Shown here piece after piece: positions 33,138-44,600 of a stretch of 47,184 bases of DNA (positions within the stretch are counted from its first letter, which is position 1; each line of letters begins with the position of its first letter). The notes under the pieces were generated by a model, which was not told where the DNA came from, did no database searches, and saw only the letters and a program-made list of their open reading frames with translations. The stretch spans positions 50,234 to 97,417 of the forward strand of contig JAPPES010000073.1 in NCBI GenBank assembly GCA_028824125.1, written 5' to 3'. The translations under genes and the position numbers were made by a program. This DNA comes from Candidatus Poribacteria bacterium. GTDB lineage: Bacteria; Poribacteria; WGA-4E; WGA-3G.

Positions 33138-33151
33138 TTGAGCAATGTGGA

Positions 33152-34201
33152 TTAGCGAACTGCCACAACTTCTCCTGTCTTAACCGATTCCGCTTCCTTG
33201 TAGCAGAGTAGGAGCGCGTCTCTTGCACCGACACCAGACAATGCAGTGGGTTCTTCCTCCCAATCAATTGCATCAACAGCGTATTGAATCTCAGCAGTGA
33301 ACGCGTCAATTGGGTCAACTTCTCCTAAATCCACCTGTTCAACTGTGCCATCCTCTGTGAGGAGAGTCAGCGGCATTGCCGTAGAAGGTTCACCAGCAAG
33401 GGTAGAGAAATCAAACAGTAGCGTAGCTTTTTCAAGGAAGAGTTCAAATCCATGCGAAAAGGCTCTGCCTTTTTGTGAAATTGCGCCTGATGAACAGCTC
33501 ACCGTTAGTTCCTTATCGTTGTAGATGTATTGCGTTGTCAAAAAGTCTACGAAATTACCGCCTGCCAATTTACCTTGTGAAAATACCGCATCGGGAACAC
33601 CACAGAGCAGTTGAATAAAATGCGTATCGTGAATATGCAAATCAATACCAGGACCGCCACTCTTTTCAATATCAGCGATGTCTCGCGACCAACTCGGTTT
33701 AGAGATAATCCGTTTAAAATGCGCGCCGAGAAGTTCACCATATTCTCCGCTTTCGACCAGTTTCTTTGCGTACGCATATTCAGCGAAGAAGGGGAGAACG
33801 TGTGCCACCATAAATTCTTTGTCTGTCTGTTCAGCGAGTGCAACAATTTCATTTGCATCATCAATGTCAATAGAGATCGGTTTTTCAACGAGGGTGTGTT
33901 TTCCTGCTTGGAGAGACGCAATGCTAACAGATTTATGAAGATGTGTCGGTAAACATATATCAACCAGATCAATCTCTTCATCGGCGAGCATCTGGTCAAT
34001 ATCGCTATATTTTCGGATATTAGAGAGGTCTTCCATACCGCCGCGCGGTCCAAAATTACCTTGAATCCCGGTCCAATCGCCATCAAGTTTTTTCGGGTCG
34101 CGCGTACAGATGGCGACCACCTCCGCCCCCCTCCCTCGTTGGATGCCGTAGTAGTGAATCATTCCCATAAACCCGATGCCAACAATTCCGATTTTTATCA
34201 T
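33152..34201 (-). CDS. Gfo/Idh/MocA-family NAD(P)-dependent oxidoreductase
   Basis: A 349-residue protein. The Rossmann motif is GIVGIGFMG at about 5-13, and the family's VEKPIS motif with the catalytic-site Lys is at about 105-112. The C-terminal beta-sheet domain contains GGPGIDLHIHDTHF, matching the substrate-binding His/Asp pattern. These enzymes oxidise or reduce sugars, inositols and aldose derivatives. No export signal, so cytoplasmic. The ATG at 34201 follows AAAGGATA. It is upstream of the methyltransferase on the same strand; together with the dehydratases and isomerases of the window it may serve sugar-derivative catabolism. Confidence 0.9.
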   Translation of the reverse strand: MIKIGIVGIGFMGMIHYYGIQRGRGAEVVAICTRDPKKLDGDWTGIQGNFGPRGGMEDLSNIRKYSDIDQMLADEEIDLVDICLPTHLHKSVSIASLQAGKHTLVEKPISIDIDDANEIVALAEQTDKEFMVAHVLPFFAEYAYAKKLVESGEYGELLGAHFKRIISKPSWSRDIADIEKSGGPGIDLHIHDTHFIQLLCGVPDAVFSQGKLAGGNFVDFLTTQYIYNDKELTVSCSSGAISQKGRAFSHGFELFLEKATLLFDFSTLAGEPSTAMPLTLLTEDGTVEQVDLGEVDPIDAFTAEIQYAVDAIDWEEEPTALSGVGARDALLLCYKEAESVKTGEVVAVR

Positions 34202-34290
34202 TTTGTATCCTTTTTTACAGAAGAAAGCACAGATGCCTAACTTGTGAAGCGGACACCTGTGCCATTAAAAAACATAACGAAAGTCAACGG

Positions 34291-35079
34291 TTAATAGACA
34301 GCAATTCTTTGCTTGATATTGCCCCATGTTGTCGCGACTTTATTTTTTGGTGTCACAGCGAGAAGTTCTCCTCCCATCGCCTGACTGATTTCACCTTCGT
34401 CAAGAGCGCGACTCCATATAGCAGCATCGTCAATCATACCGTTATCAAAGGCGTAATGTCCTCGGTCTTTAGCACAACCAATCCGTAAGTCTTGGTCGTT
34501 TGTGCCAGTAAAATTAAACTCCTGAGCATGTTCAAGTGCCAACTCGCCATCAACGTAGACTTTCATAGCGCTACCGTCGTAGGTGCCGACAACATAGTGC
34601 CACGTTTTTTCTTTTAGCGAATGTGCCTTGTTCAATCTGGGACGGTCATTACCTGTTCCCAAAAACATATTCATATTCCTACCGTTCTCAAAAACGCCCA
34701 TACCGTAGGAAGTATGCTCACCTCCGTTATGGCAATTTTTATCGAACCACTGCCCATCATTACTCCACGCTTCCTGGTATATCCAGGCTGCCATCGTGAT
34801 CTCCCCGCTGATTTTCAGCTTTTCGTCAGCGGGAACGTTTACACAATCTGCACCTTCAGCAGTAATTTTAATTGCATTACCATTCTTGCCTTTAACAATT
34901 TCAGCATTTGCCACGATATTTGCGTCAAGTCCGTTGCCGGAACTATCACGAATCGTTTTACCTTCAACATCGTCAAATGTGAAATAGACGACGAGACCAT
35001 CTTCAAGAGCTGCCGTAAGAGTGCTAACTGTGATAAACATGAGTATGGTTAAGACGGAAAATATTATTGATCGTACCAT
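34291..35079 (-). CDS. Secreted LamG / concanavalin A-like domain protein
   Basis: A 262-residue protein with a signal peptide (about 1-24, MVRSIIFSVLTILMFITV then LTAALE). The rest is one LamG-like jelly roll: GLVVYFTFDD, DSSGNGLDANI, ITMAAWIYQEAW, WHYVVGTYDGSAMKVYVDGE and GMIDDAAIWSRALDEGEI, all typical. A short C-terminal tail (TPKNKVATTWGNIKQ) follows. LamG domains usually bind glycans or serve as binding modules in larger proteins; this one stands alone. An AGGAGG site precedes the ATG. The same domain type occurs twice in the TPR protein next door. Confidence 0.88.
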   Translation of the reverse strand: MVRSIIFSVLTILMFITVSTLTAALEDGLVVYFTFDDVEGKTIRDSSGNGLDANIVANAEIVKGKNGNAIKITAEGADCVNVPADEKLKISGEITMAAWIYQEAWSNDGQWFDKNCHNGGEHTSYGMGVFENGRNMNMFLGTGNDRPRLNKAHSLKEKTWHYVVGTYDGSAMKVYVDGELALEHAQEFNFTGTNDQDLRIGCAKDRGHYAFDNGMIDDAAIWSRALDEGEISQAMGGELLAVTPKNKVATTWGNIKQRIAVY

Positions 35080-35222
35080 CAGGAATCCTCCTATTAAGGT
35101 TTCAATAGAACTTTAACCTTAATATAGCAAAAACGCATCTGAAATACAACTTTTTTATTTGATTCTCAGGGTTATTTAGTTTTAAAAATTGTCAGTTGAT
35201 ACGTGTTACTGATAGTTGATTT

Positions 35223-35549
35223 CGTAGGTCGGGTTTCGCTACCGCTCTACCCATAGGTGTCAATTTAAGAACATGTATCTTGTGAGATGACTTTGTAAAC
35301 CCGATTTAGTCCATACACCTTTCGCACCGCTGGTGCTTTCGGTTTTGGGTGATACGGATTCTATACACATTCCGCACCGCTGGTGCTGAGATATGATTGA
35401 CCATAGCCTCGGAGAGGCGAAAGGTGTATAGAAAACGTTAATCCCGTCAGGAAGCAAGCCCCAGAGGGGCGAAAGGTGTGTCAGATACACACACGTTACT
35501 TACTAAATTGACGCCTATGGGTTTCGCTACCGCTCTACCCGACTTACGA
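35223..35549. repeat. Composite inverted-repeat element
   Basis: In the 556-base gap between the LamG and TPR genes. Left end: GTAGGTCGGGTTTCGCTACC (35225-35244), then GCTCTACCCATAGGTGTCAA and TTTA. Right end: TAAATTGACGCCTATGGG (35503-35520) and CTCTACCCGACTTAC. CCCATAGGTGTCAATTTA and TAAATTGACGCCTATGGG are near-perfect inverses. The inside has two CGCACCGCTGGTGCT copies and two GGCGAAAGGTGT copies, and the phrase TATAGAAAACGTT shared with the 46.9-kb array. No convincing gene. Confidence 0.7.
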
Positions 35550-35635
35550 TGCTATTATAAAATATTAACATTTGTGATAAAATATAGCAGAAAACCGAAA
35601 ACTAAATAACCTGACGAAAATAGGAACGTCTTGTG

Positions 35636-38600
35636 TTACTTGTCTTCCACATCGTCAATTTTCAAATCGTCATAAGGTTTTCCGTCCGCATCCGTAATAC
35701 GTAAATAGAAACCCCAACTCAATTCACCATTGCAAACTTTGACAAGGACAGTGTTTTTGCCAGCTTTGAGCGTTACGGGAATAATGCTATCGTCAACGAC
35801 TGCCCATCCCCCATTTGGTTTCGCAAACACCTCTTTGCCATTTAACCAAACTTTACCCTCATCATCACTGCCAAATCGGAATTGTACTTCCCGTTCATCA
35901 GGTGAGGTAATGGTTGTCCATGTGTAGGAAACACGCCAATTAATGTCCTTCCCTAAATCAATAAACCCATCAAACGCATCATCTGCAAACTTTTTCCAAC
36001 TTATCTGCTCGCCTAAGCCTTCATATTTTGCAGTCAGGTCAATTTGTGTAGTATCTTCGGCAATGTAAGCAGTATTATATCCGATACCACCGTTGTTATC
36101 AAATGGTCCGAGAATCAACCACACATTTTCATGAATGAAACCTGTTTGCAGCATCTGTTCCATTGCCTTATCGGGCATGTCGTTTTTACTGTAATATTCC
36201 GCTAAGCCGAGGTTGACATTTAGGTGGAACGTTGGTTCGGGAGGCGGCGCGTTCAACAACGCATCGGCAGTTTTGAATTTCAAATCCTCAAACGAATTGC
36301 CGTCAGCGTCAGTAATCCGCATATACATATCCCAAGTTTGACTTGAATTGCAGACTTTGATAAGGATTGTGTTCTCTCCCTGTTTCAATGTAACTGGAAT
36401 GGTATGGCGATCAATTTGTGCAGCACCACCACCAATACTAGCTCTGGAATGTTCAAAGACCTTCTTCCCGTTTAACCAGATAATCCCTTGGTCATCGCTA
36501 TCAAATCGGAATGTAATGTCACGTTCATCTGGCGAAATAACAACCGCCCATACATAAGCTGCGCACCAATCATTGATACCGTCTTTGTTGCCGAAGTCAA
36601 AACGTCCATCTAATTTAGTATCGCTCGGTTTTTCCCAACTGATGAGTTTATCCTTATTTCTCCCGAAGTATTTTGCAGTTGTGTCAATTTGTGTGGTTTC
36701 CTCAGGGATATAGGCGTATAAAACACCACTTGAATCTCTATTCTTAAACGGTCCGAGCGTTATCCAACGCGTTTCAGGTATAAACCCAGTTTTCAAAAGA
36801 TAGTTTTCGGCGTTTTCAGGCGTATCATTTTCACTATAGTACTGTGCTAAAACACGGTAAGCATTTGCACGATTACTTGAATTTTCTGATGGAATAGTAT
36901 CTGTCAATGTATTCAGCATTTGAGCATAACGTTCTTTATCATTTGCCCGCTTGCTTGCTTCAGCCACTTGTTCCCAAAAATAGTTCGATGATGAATTTGT
37001 GGACATGATACTTAAAGCGTATCTGTAATTTCTTAACGCATCATCATAGAGTCCATTCGCAATACATGCATGCCCAAGTGTCATGGGGTAATAATAACTC
37101 GTTCCCGTATAGTCTTGTAACGCACGTTTTGCATACTTTTGTGCTATTTTAGGAAAGAGTTCTTTACCGAGGAGTTCTTCAGCAAACCTGCGTTGGTAAT
37201 ATGCACTCTGTTTGTTGACCACTTTCTGTCGAATCTTCAACCACTTGGCGTTGGCAAGTTCAGCCTTTTCAGTCTCACCTGTTTTTTTATAGAGATCCGC
37301 TAACTTTTCTTGAAGTGTAGCACTCTTTTCCACAATTGATTTGAACTCTTCAAGGATAGCAATGCGTTTGTTTTCTTGCCCTTCGCCAGCGTAAAGTTCA
37401 GAAATTGCGCGAATTGCGGAATTGTAGTTGCTCTGTGATAGAGAAGCATCTAACGCTTGACGGTATATCTTTTCTGCATCAGCGGTTTGGTTCATTTTTA
37501 CAAATAATTTTGCCAATGAGGCGTAATTTTGATATGAATCTGGTTTGAGTTCAATCGCTTTTCCGTAAGAAGATGTCGCCTTTGTCAAATGCTCAGTCTT
37601 CAAGGTCTCAAAAATTGGACGGGTGTAAGACTCAAGTTTAGCATTTTCGATGAATTTGCCATCATTCTTGTTAGACGTAGAATCGGCGACAACACCCGCC
37701 GTTTCTGCGTCAAATTTCCAATAACCGACTAAACCCGGTTCATCTCCATTTAGCTGTTTGTTCATATCTGCCCGAATTTCGGCTTCAGTACGGGGGACGT
37801 TCCATACACGCACCTCATCTATTTGTCCGATAAAAGAGGATTGTGCCTCCTGGTCTTTTCTATGTGTAGCACCTATACGTAATGGAAGACGGCATTGATA
37901 GAAACTTCCTTTTCCATTATAATTTCTATGACCAACTTGAACGCCATCAATGAAAATTTTCATGAAATCGTTCTTTGCATCAATGACACCTGCTACGTGG
38001 TTCCATTCGTTTAGTTTGATGAGACCAGGTGCCGAATAGAGGGATGTATAACCTCCTCCCTTAGGCGATGAGGTTATTTTTAGTTTACCATCTTCTCTAA
38101 TAGCTAAGACGTAACTACGTTTCTCATTGTCCTGTACTAGCTCATCACTTCTAAAGATAATGCGTACATAATTGTTTGGATAACTGGTTGGTTTAATCCA
38201 TGCTGATACCGTCACCTTATCCGAAATGTTGTTTAAAGACTCACTGTCACCGATTTCAACGAAACTCCCGTTGCCGCCAAGCGCAAGCGCAGTGCCTTCA
38301 ACACTCTCAAAGATTGGACGGGTATAAGGTACAAGTTTAGCATTGCCAATGAGTTTCCCATCATTTTTATTCGGTGAACTATCAAAGATTCTACCTTCTG
38401 TTTCTTCATCAAATTTCCAATATCCGACCAAACCGGTTTCGTCTCCATTCAACTGCTTGTTCATGCCGGAACGAATCTCATCTATAGTACGTGCAACGTT
38501 CCATACACGCACCTCATCAATTAATCCGTTAACAGAGGCATGGGCATCAACTTCTTCTTGGGTCCACCCAATTCGGAGTGGTAGTTTGCTATTATATATA

Positions 38601-41600
38601 CTTTTCACGCCCTTAAAATCTTTACTACTTACTTTAACTCCATCAATCAAAAATTTGATGGTATCGTTTTGGGCATCAATCACACCTGCAATGTGGTGCC
38701 AAGTGTTGAGTTCAATGATACTCTTTGGAGAATAAAGGTTTACGTCACTCTCACCTTTTGGGGATGCTGCGAACCGAATCGATCCATCCGATTTAAGATT
38801 CACGAAGTAACTTCGATTTTTGAATTCGGGATCCCTTTCATCAGTTTTGGAAATTAGAGGTGCATAATCTTCAGGAAAAGCGTTAAGTTTAATCCAAGCA
38901 GACACCGTTACCTGGTCCGTAATGTTGTTTAATGGCTCGCTGTCGTTGATTTCGACGTAACTTCCATTGCCATCTAAGCTAAGTGCAGTGCCTTCAGTTA
39001 CTTTACCTGTCTTCCGTCTCTCTGGCGGCAGATTTTGATAAAGGTCACCAAGTTTTTTGTGCCACTGCGTTTTTTGGGGTTGCAATGTGGAAAGTTTTTC
39101 ATATTGCGCAACCGCTTCTTTCATTTTATTGGTGGCTTCATAACTTTCGGCAAGTTTCAAGATGAGCATGGAATCGTTGGGGTTCTCCTCAACCTTCTTC
39201 AGCTGTTCCGGTACCCATTTTTCGTAAAGTTTTCCGTCTTTAGCGATTTCACGGATTGCATTTTTTGCCCAATTTCGCGTACTGTCAGATGTGGCTTTGC
39301 TTGCCATCTCTTGATATGTCCCAATAGCTTCTTCGTACTGTTTTGTCTCGCGGTAGCTTTTCGCAAGCATTTTGCGCAAAGTATGCTGAATCGAACTACC
39401 ACCGTAGCTGCCACTTTCATCAAGAGCAGATTTAGTCAGTTCAATCGCTGGTTCGAACATCTTATTTTCAATGCAGAAAGTTGCGACCGTGCCAAGAAAC
39501 CACATATCACTTTTTTTGCTGCTGCTGGATGCAAGTGCCTTTTCCGCTTGTTTGAGCATCTCTTTTGCCAATTCAGGTTGTTTGTTTTTTTCTAAAGCAG
39601 CCGCGGCATAGTATAAATTGCGCAAATTATCAGATTTTGCTTTGCCGAGTGCTTCATACATTTCAGCAGCCTTTTGATAGTCCTCTGCATCCCAATATAT
39701 TTTTGCCAATATTGTGAGTGCCACACGATTTTCCTTATTCTCTCCAAGTTTACCCTCATAATGTGTTTTCAAATCATCAAGTTTACTTTGATTATTGAAA
39801 GCACTAATTAAAGTATCACGTGCGGTATCTACAGCGTATCTCGCTGTAATACCTGTCGAACTGTAGCTGAGTGTCCTACTGTTTGTATTCGTATTCGCTT
39901 GTGTTTCGTAGATTTCTATGACCGAGTCCATTTCGCCGAGTTCCACGTATACTTCGAGCAATTCAGCAGAGATTCTTTCTTGTTCATAAGAACTGGTTGT
40001 CATGTCGCGTGCTTTCTTATAAGCCTCAACAGATTTTTCCAATTCGCCAGCATTGCGAAGGTGTTCGGCACGTACTTTTTGCATCTCAAAAGTAAGTGTG
40101 CCTTCATCTTCAGCCTTTTGTAGCATCTCTTCTAAATTTCCCTGATAACGATAAAGGTTAATCAATTTCCGTTCGATATTTCGCCGATCATAATCTGATA
40201 CTGTGTATTGAATGGCATCCCTATATGATCTTTCAGTCTCCGTTATGTTATCATTGGAAAAATAAAGTGCTGCCATATTGAGATGAATTTGCCTGTCTCC
40301 ATGCGCTAATTCAATTGCTTTTTGATATGTGTTAATAGCTTCATCCGCCCTGTCTTCATCGGCATAGAGTTTAGCGAGTCGTACGTAATGGACACCAATT
40401 TCCGGTTCGGCTTCAATGTATTTTTTCGCAAGTTCAAGTGCCTCGTTGAGTTTACCAGCATCTTGATAACTTTTGACAAGTCCATCCTGGGACTTTGTGT
40501 TTTCTGGGTCTGCTTCAAGCAGTTCCCTCCATGTTTGGAAAGCTTTTTCGTGTTGATCCATGCTTGCATAGAGCCTTGCCAGTTGCGTGCGAGATTTGAA
40601 GTCTTCAGGCACCGTTTTCACGATTCGTTCATAAATTTCTACGGCTTTATCTTCTTCATTACGTTGCACGAGTTCTGCTGCCATCGCGCGCTGCATGCCG
40701 ATACTCATCTCTTGGATTTTGTTGGCAAGCGCCTCTGTGGCATCAAGATCACCGCGTTGCTGTTTTATCCGCATGAACCTATCTTGTGCATACTCACGGT
40801 CATACGAAGAGGCAGAAAGATCGTTAATAATTTCGGTAAAGATAGCTTCGGCATCGTCCCACATTTGATGCTGCATGTATTTTGAACCGAGTTGTCTTTT
40901 TTCATACACGCTTCTTGAACTATCTCGCATAGTTTGGATGGTACCCATCTTACGAAAAGCGTTTTGTGCTTTTTCCAATTCATTTGCCTTGGCATAAGCC
41001 TCTCCCAGTCTCTTGTAACATCCTTCAAGATCCCATGAATTTTGACTTTCAAGTTTCTCTGCGGCAGCCTCAAGCAAACGGAATTGAAGTTCGTTACCTT
41101 CACATGCGTTAGCAAGATTATAAAGCCGCTGGGTGCTAACAGACGTAAGTGCATTCTCAAGCAGATGATTGACGTGCAAACTTGCGCTTTTAATATCATC
41201 CGCCTTAAGTTTCATGGATGCCACAAGATATAGGAGTTTAGCATCTGAAGGACTTTCGGCGAGTTTCGCTTCATATTCTGCGATAAAGCTTGCTAATTCA
41301 TCACTTTTCTCACCATCTGATTCATCGTTTTGCTTATAGAGATTGGCAAGTCTTAAGATGTATGATACTTGGCTGTTAGATATGTCGTCAGTTTTGGATT
41401 GTTTGCGCAAGTATTGGATTGCCTTCTCACGTCCGCCGGCTTTTTCATGGAATTCCGCAAGTTTCAACACAAACTGCGTTCGCGAAAGTGATGTCTTTCC
41501 AAGTTTCTGCTTTTCGGTTAAGTACTGAATTGCTTTTTCAGGGTCACCAGCAGCAAGATAAGCAGATGCTAATTCTTGATACACATAGTCCCAACTTGGA

Positions 41601-44600
41601 TGAACTTCAAGTATCTTCTCGAATATCTCAACAGCGTCTTGCGGTCTATCTTCGGTCAGACAACGTTGCGCAACTTTCTGGGTAAAATCGTTGCCTGCGT
41701 ATTGTCCAACAGGGAGAATCACCTCTTTCGTCAGAGCAATAAGTTCATCCATTTTTCCTGCTTCAACAAACGCATCTATGGCATTACGGTAATTGTATCC
41801 AAGGGCAGTTGAGTTGTTCTTGAGAAGGACGGTATATTCGGGGATGGCATCCACTGCTTTCTCATTTCGCTCTAACATCTGGATGTATCGGAGGCGGGTT
41901 GCACTGTCCTTCGGTTGCAATTTCAACGCAGCTTTGAAGGCCTCTGAAGCTTTGTCAATTTTGTTGGTACCCTCATAGAACATTGCAAGTCTAAGCTGCG
42001 CTTGGAATGAATCCGGATTTTTTTGGACTTCAGCGATGAAATGGTTTTCGCGGTCCTGCATACTCTTTGAGCGGCCGGCGATATTTGCAGCTTGTTGAAA
42101 GTTCCATGCGTACATCGTCCGTCCGTAGCGATCAGGTTGGTTGGCAAAACGTAATGCACGTTCCGCGAGGACTGCTGCATCCTGTCCTCTGCCGAGTTGC
42201 CCAAGATGTTGACTTAAATTCATCAAAAAATTCGGGCTGCGTTGCGTCATTGCTAACGCCATCGATTTTTTGGCAGCAGCAATCGCGTATTGTGTGAAAC
42301 CTGCCTCTTGTAGGCTTTCTGAGAAATCATACAGTTCCTGGGCACTAGTTGGCGAGTTAAGAATTTTTGCGATCAAGTCGCGTAAAGTAACAGTATCACC
42401 TGTATGAATGGCAAGCTGCAGTAAAAGATCATAATACTGGCGACGGTTTCTCGGTTCTCTCTCAGCGAGATCCGCAAGCATAACCAATGCCTCCCTAAAT
42501 TCCCCAGTCTGAATAGAGACAAAAACGGTATTGAGCTTCAGTGTAAGGTCATCTGGAAATTCCTTTTGCAATGCAGAGAGAACTTCTTGTGCTTGATCGC
42601 GTTTTCCATCCCACCAATAGCAGTAACTGAGTGCCAAACCGGGATAGGTCCGGTCCCGTCCCTCTGCCGCGTCTAATTCTTTTTGGAATTTTGTATATAG
42701 TCGTTCTTGTTGATCCCGTATCCAAAACTCACGGAAGATTGATCGGAGATAATTCAAACGTTCCTGATTGAAGTATGTTGTCGGGGTGGGATAAGTGGTT
42801 TGAACCGGTCTATAGCTTCCATAATAATAGTTTGACAGTGCAAGTGCATCAACGCGTCTGGGATTCGATGCGTTAGGTTTTGTTTGTTCACAAAAAGTCC
42901 AAAAAAGCGCGACCGTTTTATTCAGTTCTCCTCGATCAATGTAAGCGTCTGTGAGTTTTTGAAACAGATATCTATACTGCCCATGCTGCTTTTGCGGCGG
43001 AACAGGGAGATTAACAAGAATTTTCTCTGCGATAGCTATCTTTTTAACTACATGGAAAGCATCAACTAACACATAACTTGTGCTGAAGTCAGTAACTTTT
43101 ATATTCTCCATTTCACTTAATAGTTTTCTGGCATCTTCTTTTTTCTTGTTCCGATAAAGTTTTTTGGCGTATTCAGCGATATATCGGAGTCTTGCTTCGG
43201 GCACCAACCCAGGCATTTCGTCGAGATTTTGTTTCAACGTTTCATAACTGAGGTTTTCCTCTATTGAACGCTGCAATCGTAACGGTTGATATGCCAAATC
43301 ATTAGGCGAGATTTCAATCAACTTGTCAATAACATTTTTAGCCTTGTCGTTGTCCTGAATCAAGGTATAGAACTGTGCTAAAGTTTCAAGTGTCTTAATA
43401 TCTGTAGGATTTACTTTAGCATCAGCTTCAAAATGTTCAACGAGTTCAGGCAGTTTTCCCTGCTGTTGTGCAATTGTTGTCAATTGCACGAGAGCGCCAG
43501 CTTGTGCCTCTTCAAAAGTTTTCGGCATCCATGGCGTACGCCCACCCGCAAAAGTCGGTTTGCTCTGAATCTGTCCGACACTGCTACGAGAAATCTCAAA
43601 TTTGTTGATGTCAACCCCGGGAATGGAAGAAGAAGCGAAAATCGTAGGTCTCGTATCCTTCTGCTTTGACGCATTTGCAGGAGATTCGGGCATGTCAAGA
43701 ATCTTGTGGAAATAGGTGGTCGCGCGTTCTGATTCATTCATTGCAACCAACATAACGCCAAGCCGATAAAGAGGGATGTGCGCGTCTGTACCCGTAATTT
43801 TTTCAGCTGCACGGTCAAGCACCAAAAATGCCTCTTCTGACAGTCCATGTTGAAGCAATAAAGCCGCGAGTTTCACATCCGCTTCAAGTGTTTGATTTTT
43901 TGCGTGTAGCAGTTTCGTCCATGCTTGAATCGCCTCCTGCTCCCGTCCGGCATCAAACAATAATTCACCAAGTTTTTGCTGGTGGATAGAATCAGGGTCT
44001 GCTTTAACAAGCCGCTGCTGGTAAGAGAGCGCGTCCTGTATATCCCCAAGGTCTACACTAATTTGGACTAAGTGGTTCAAAAGTTCAGGATTTTCGCGTC
44101 GTTTGTTTAAAGCCTGCGCCAACTGGAAGCGAGCACTCGATAGGTCGCCTTCCATTCGGTAAAGCTTAGCAAGTGCCAGAACGGGTGCCACCGAGGTAAC
44201 ATTTGATTTTGCCAACTGCTTCAATTTGACTTCAAATTCCCCGCTTCTACCGAGGTCATAATATACTTCAGAGAGGGGTTTAACAAAAGTGAGTTTATCA
44301 CCAATGTTATCACTCAATTCCCAACACCGCCAATACTGTGCAAGTGCTTGCTGAAGTTTGCCTGAAAGTTTATATGTCGCTGCTAATTCCGCGCGGGTAT
44401 CAATCGCTTCTGGTCGTAAGCGAATCGCTTGTTTTAGGCTGTCTATAGCGGTGTCATAGTTTCTGGATTGTTTCGCAATTTGTGCAAGTAGTTGATGCCC
44501 TTCAGGATTACGAGGACTGTTTGCAATCACCTGTTTTGCCGCGGTTGTTGCCGCGCCAAAATCCATCACGTTGAGGTAAGATTTTGCGATGTTCGCATGG

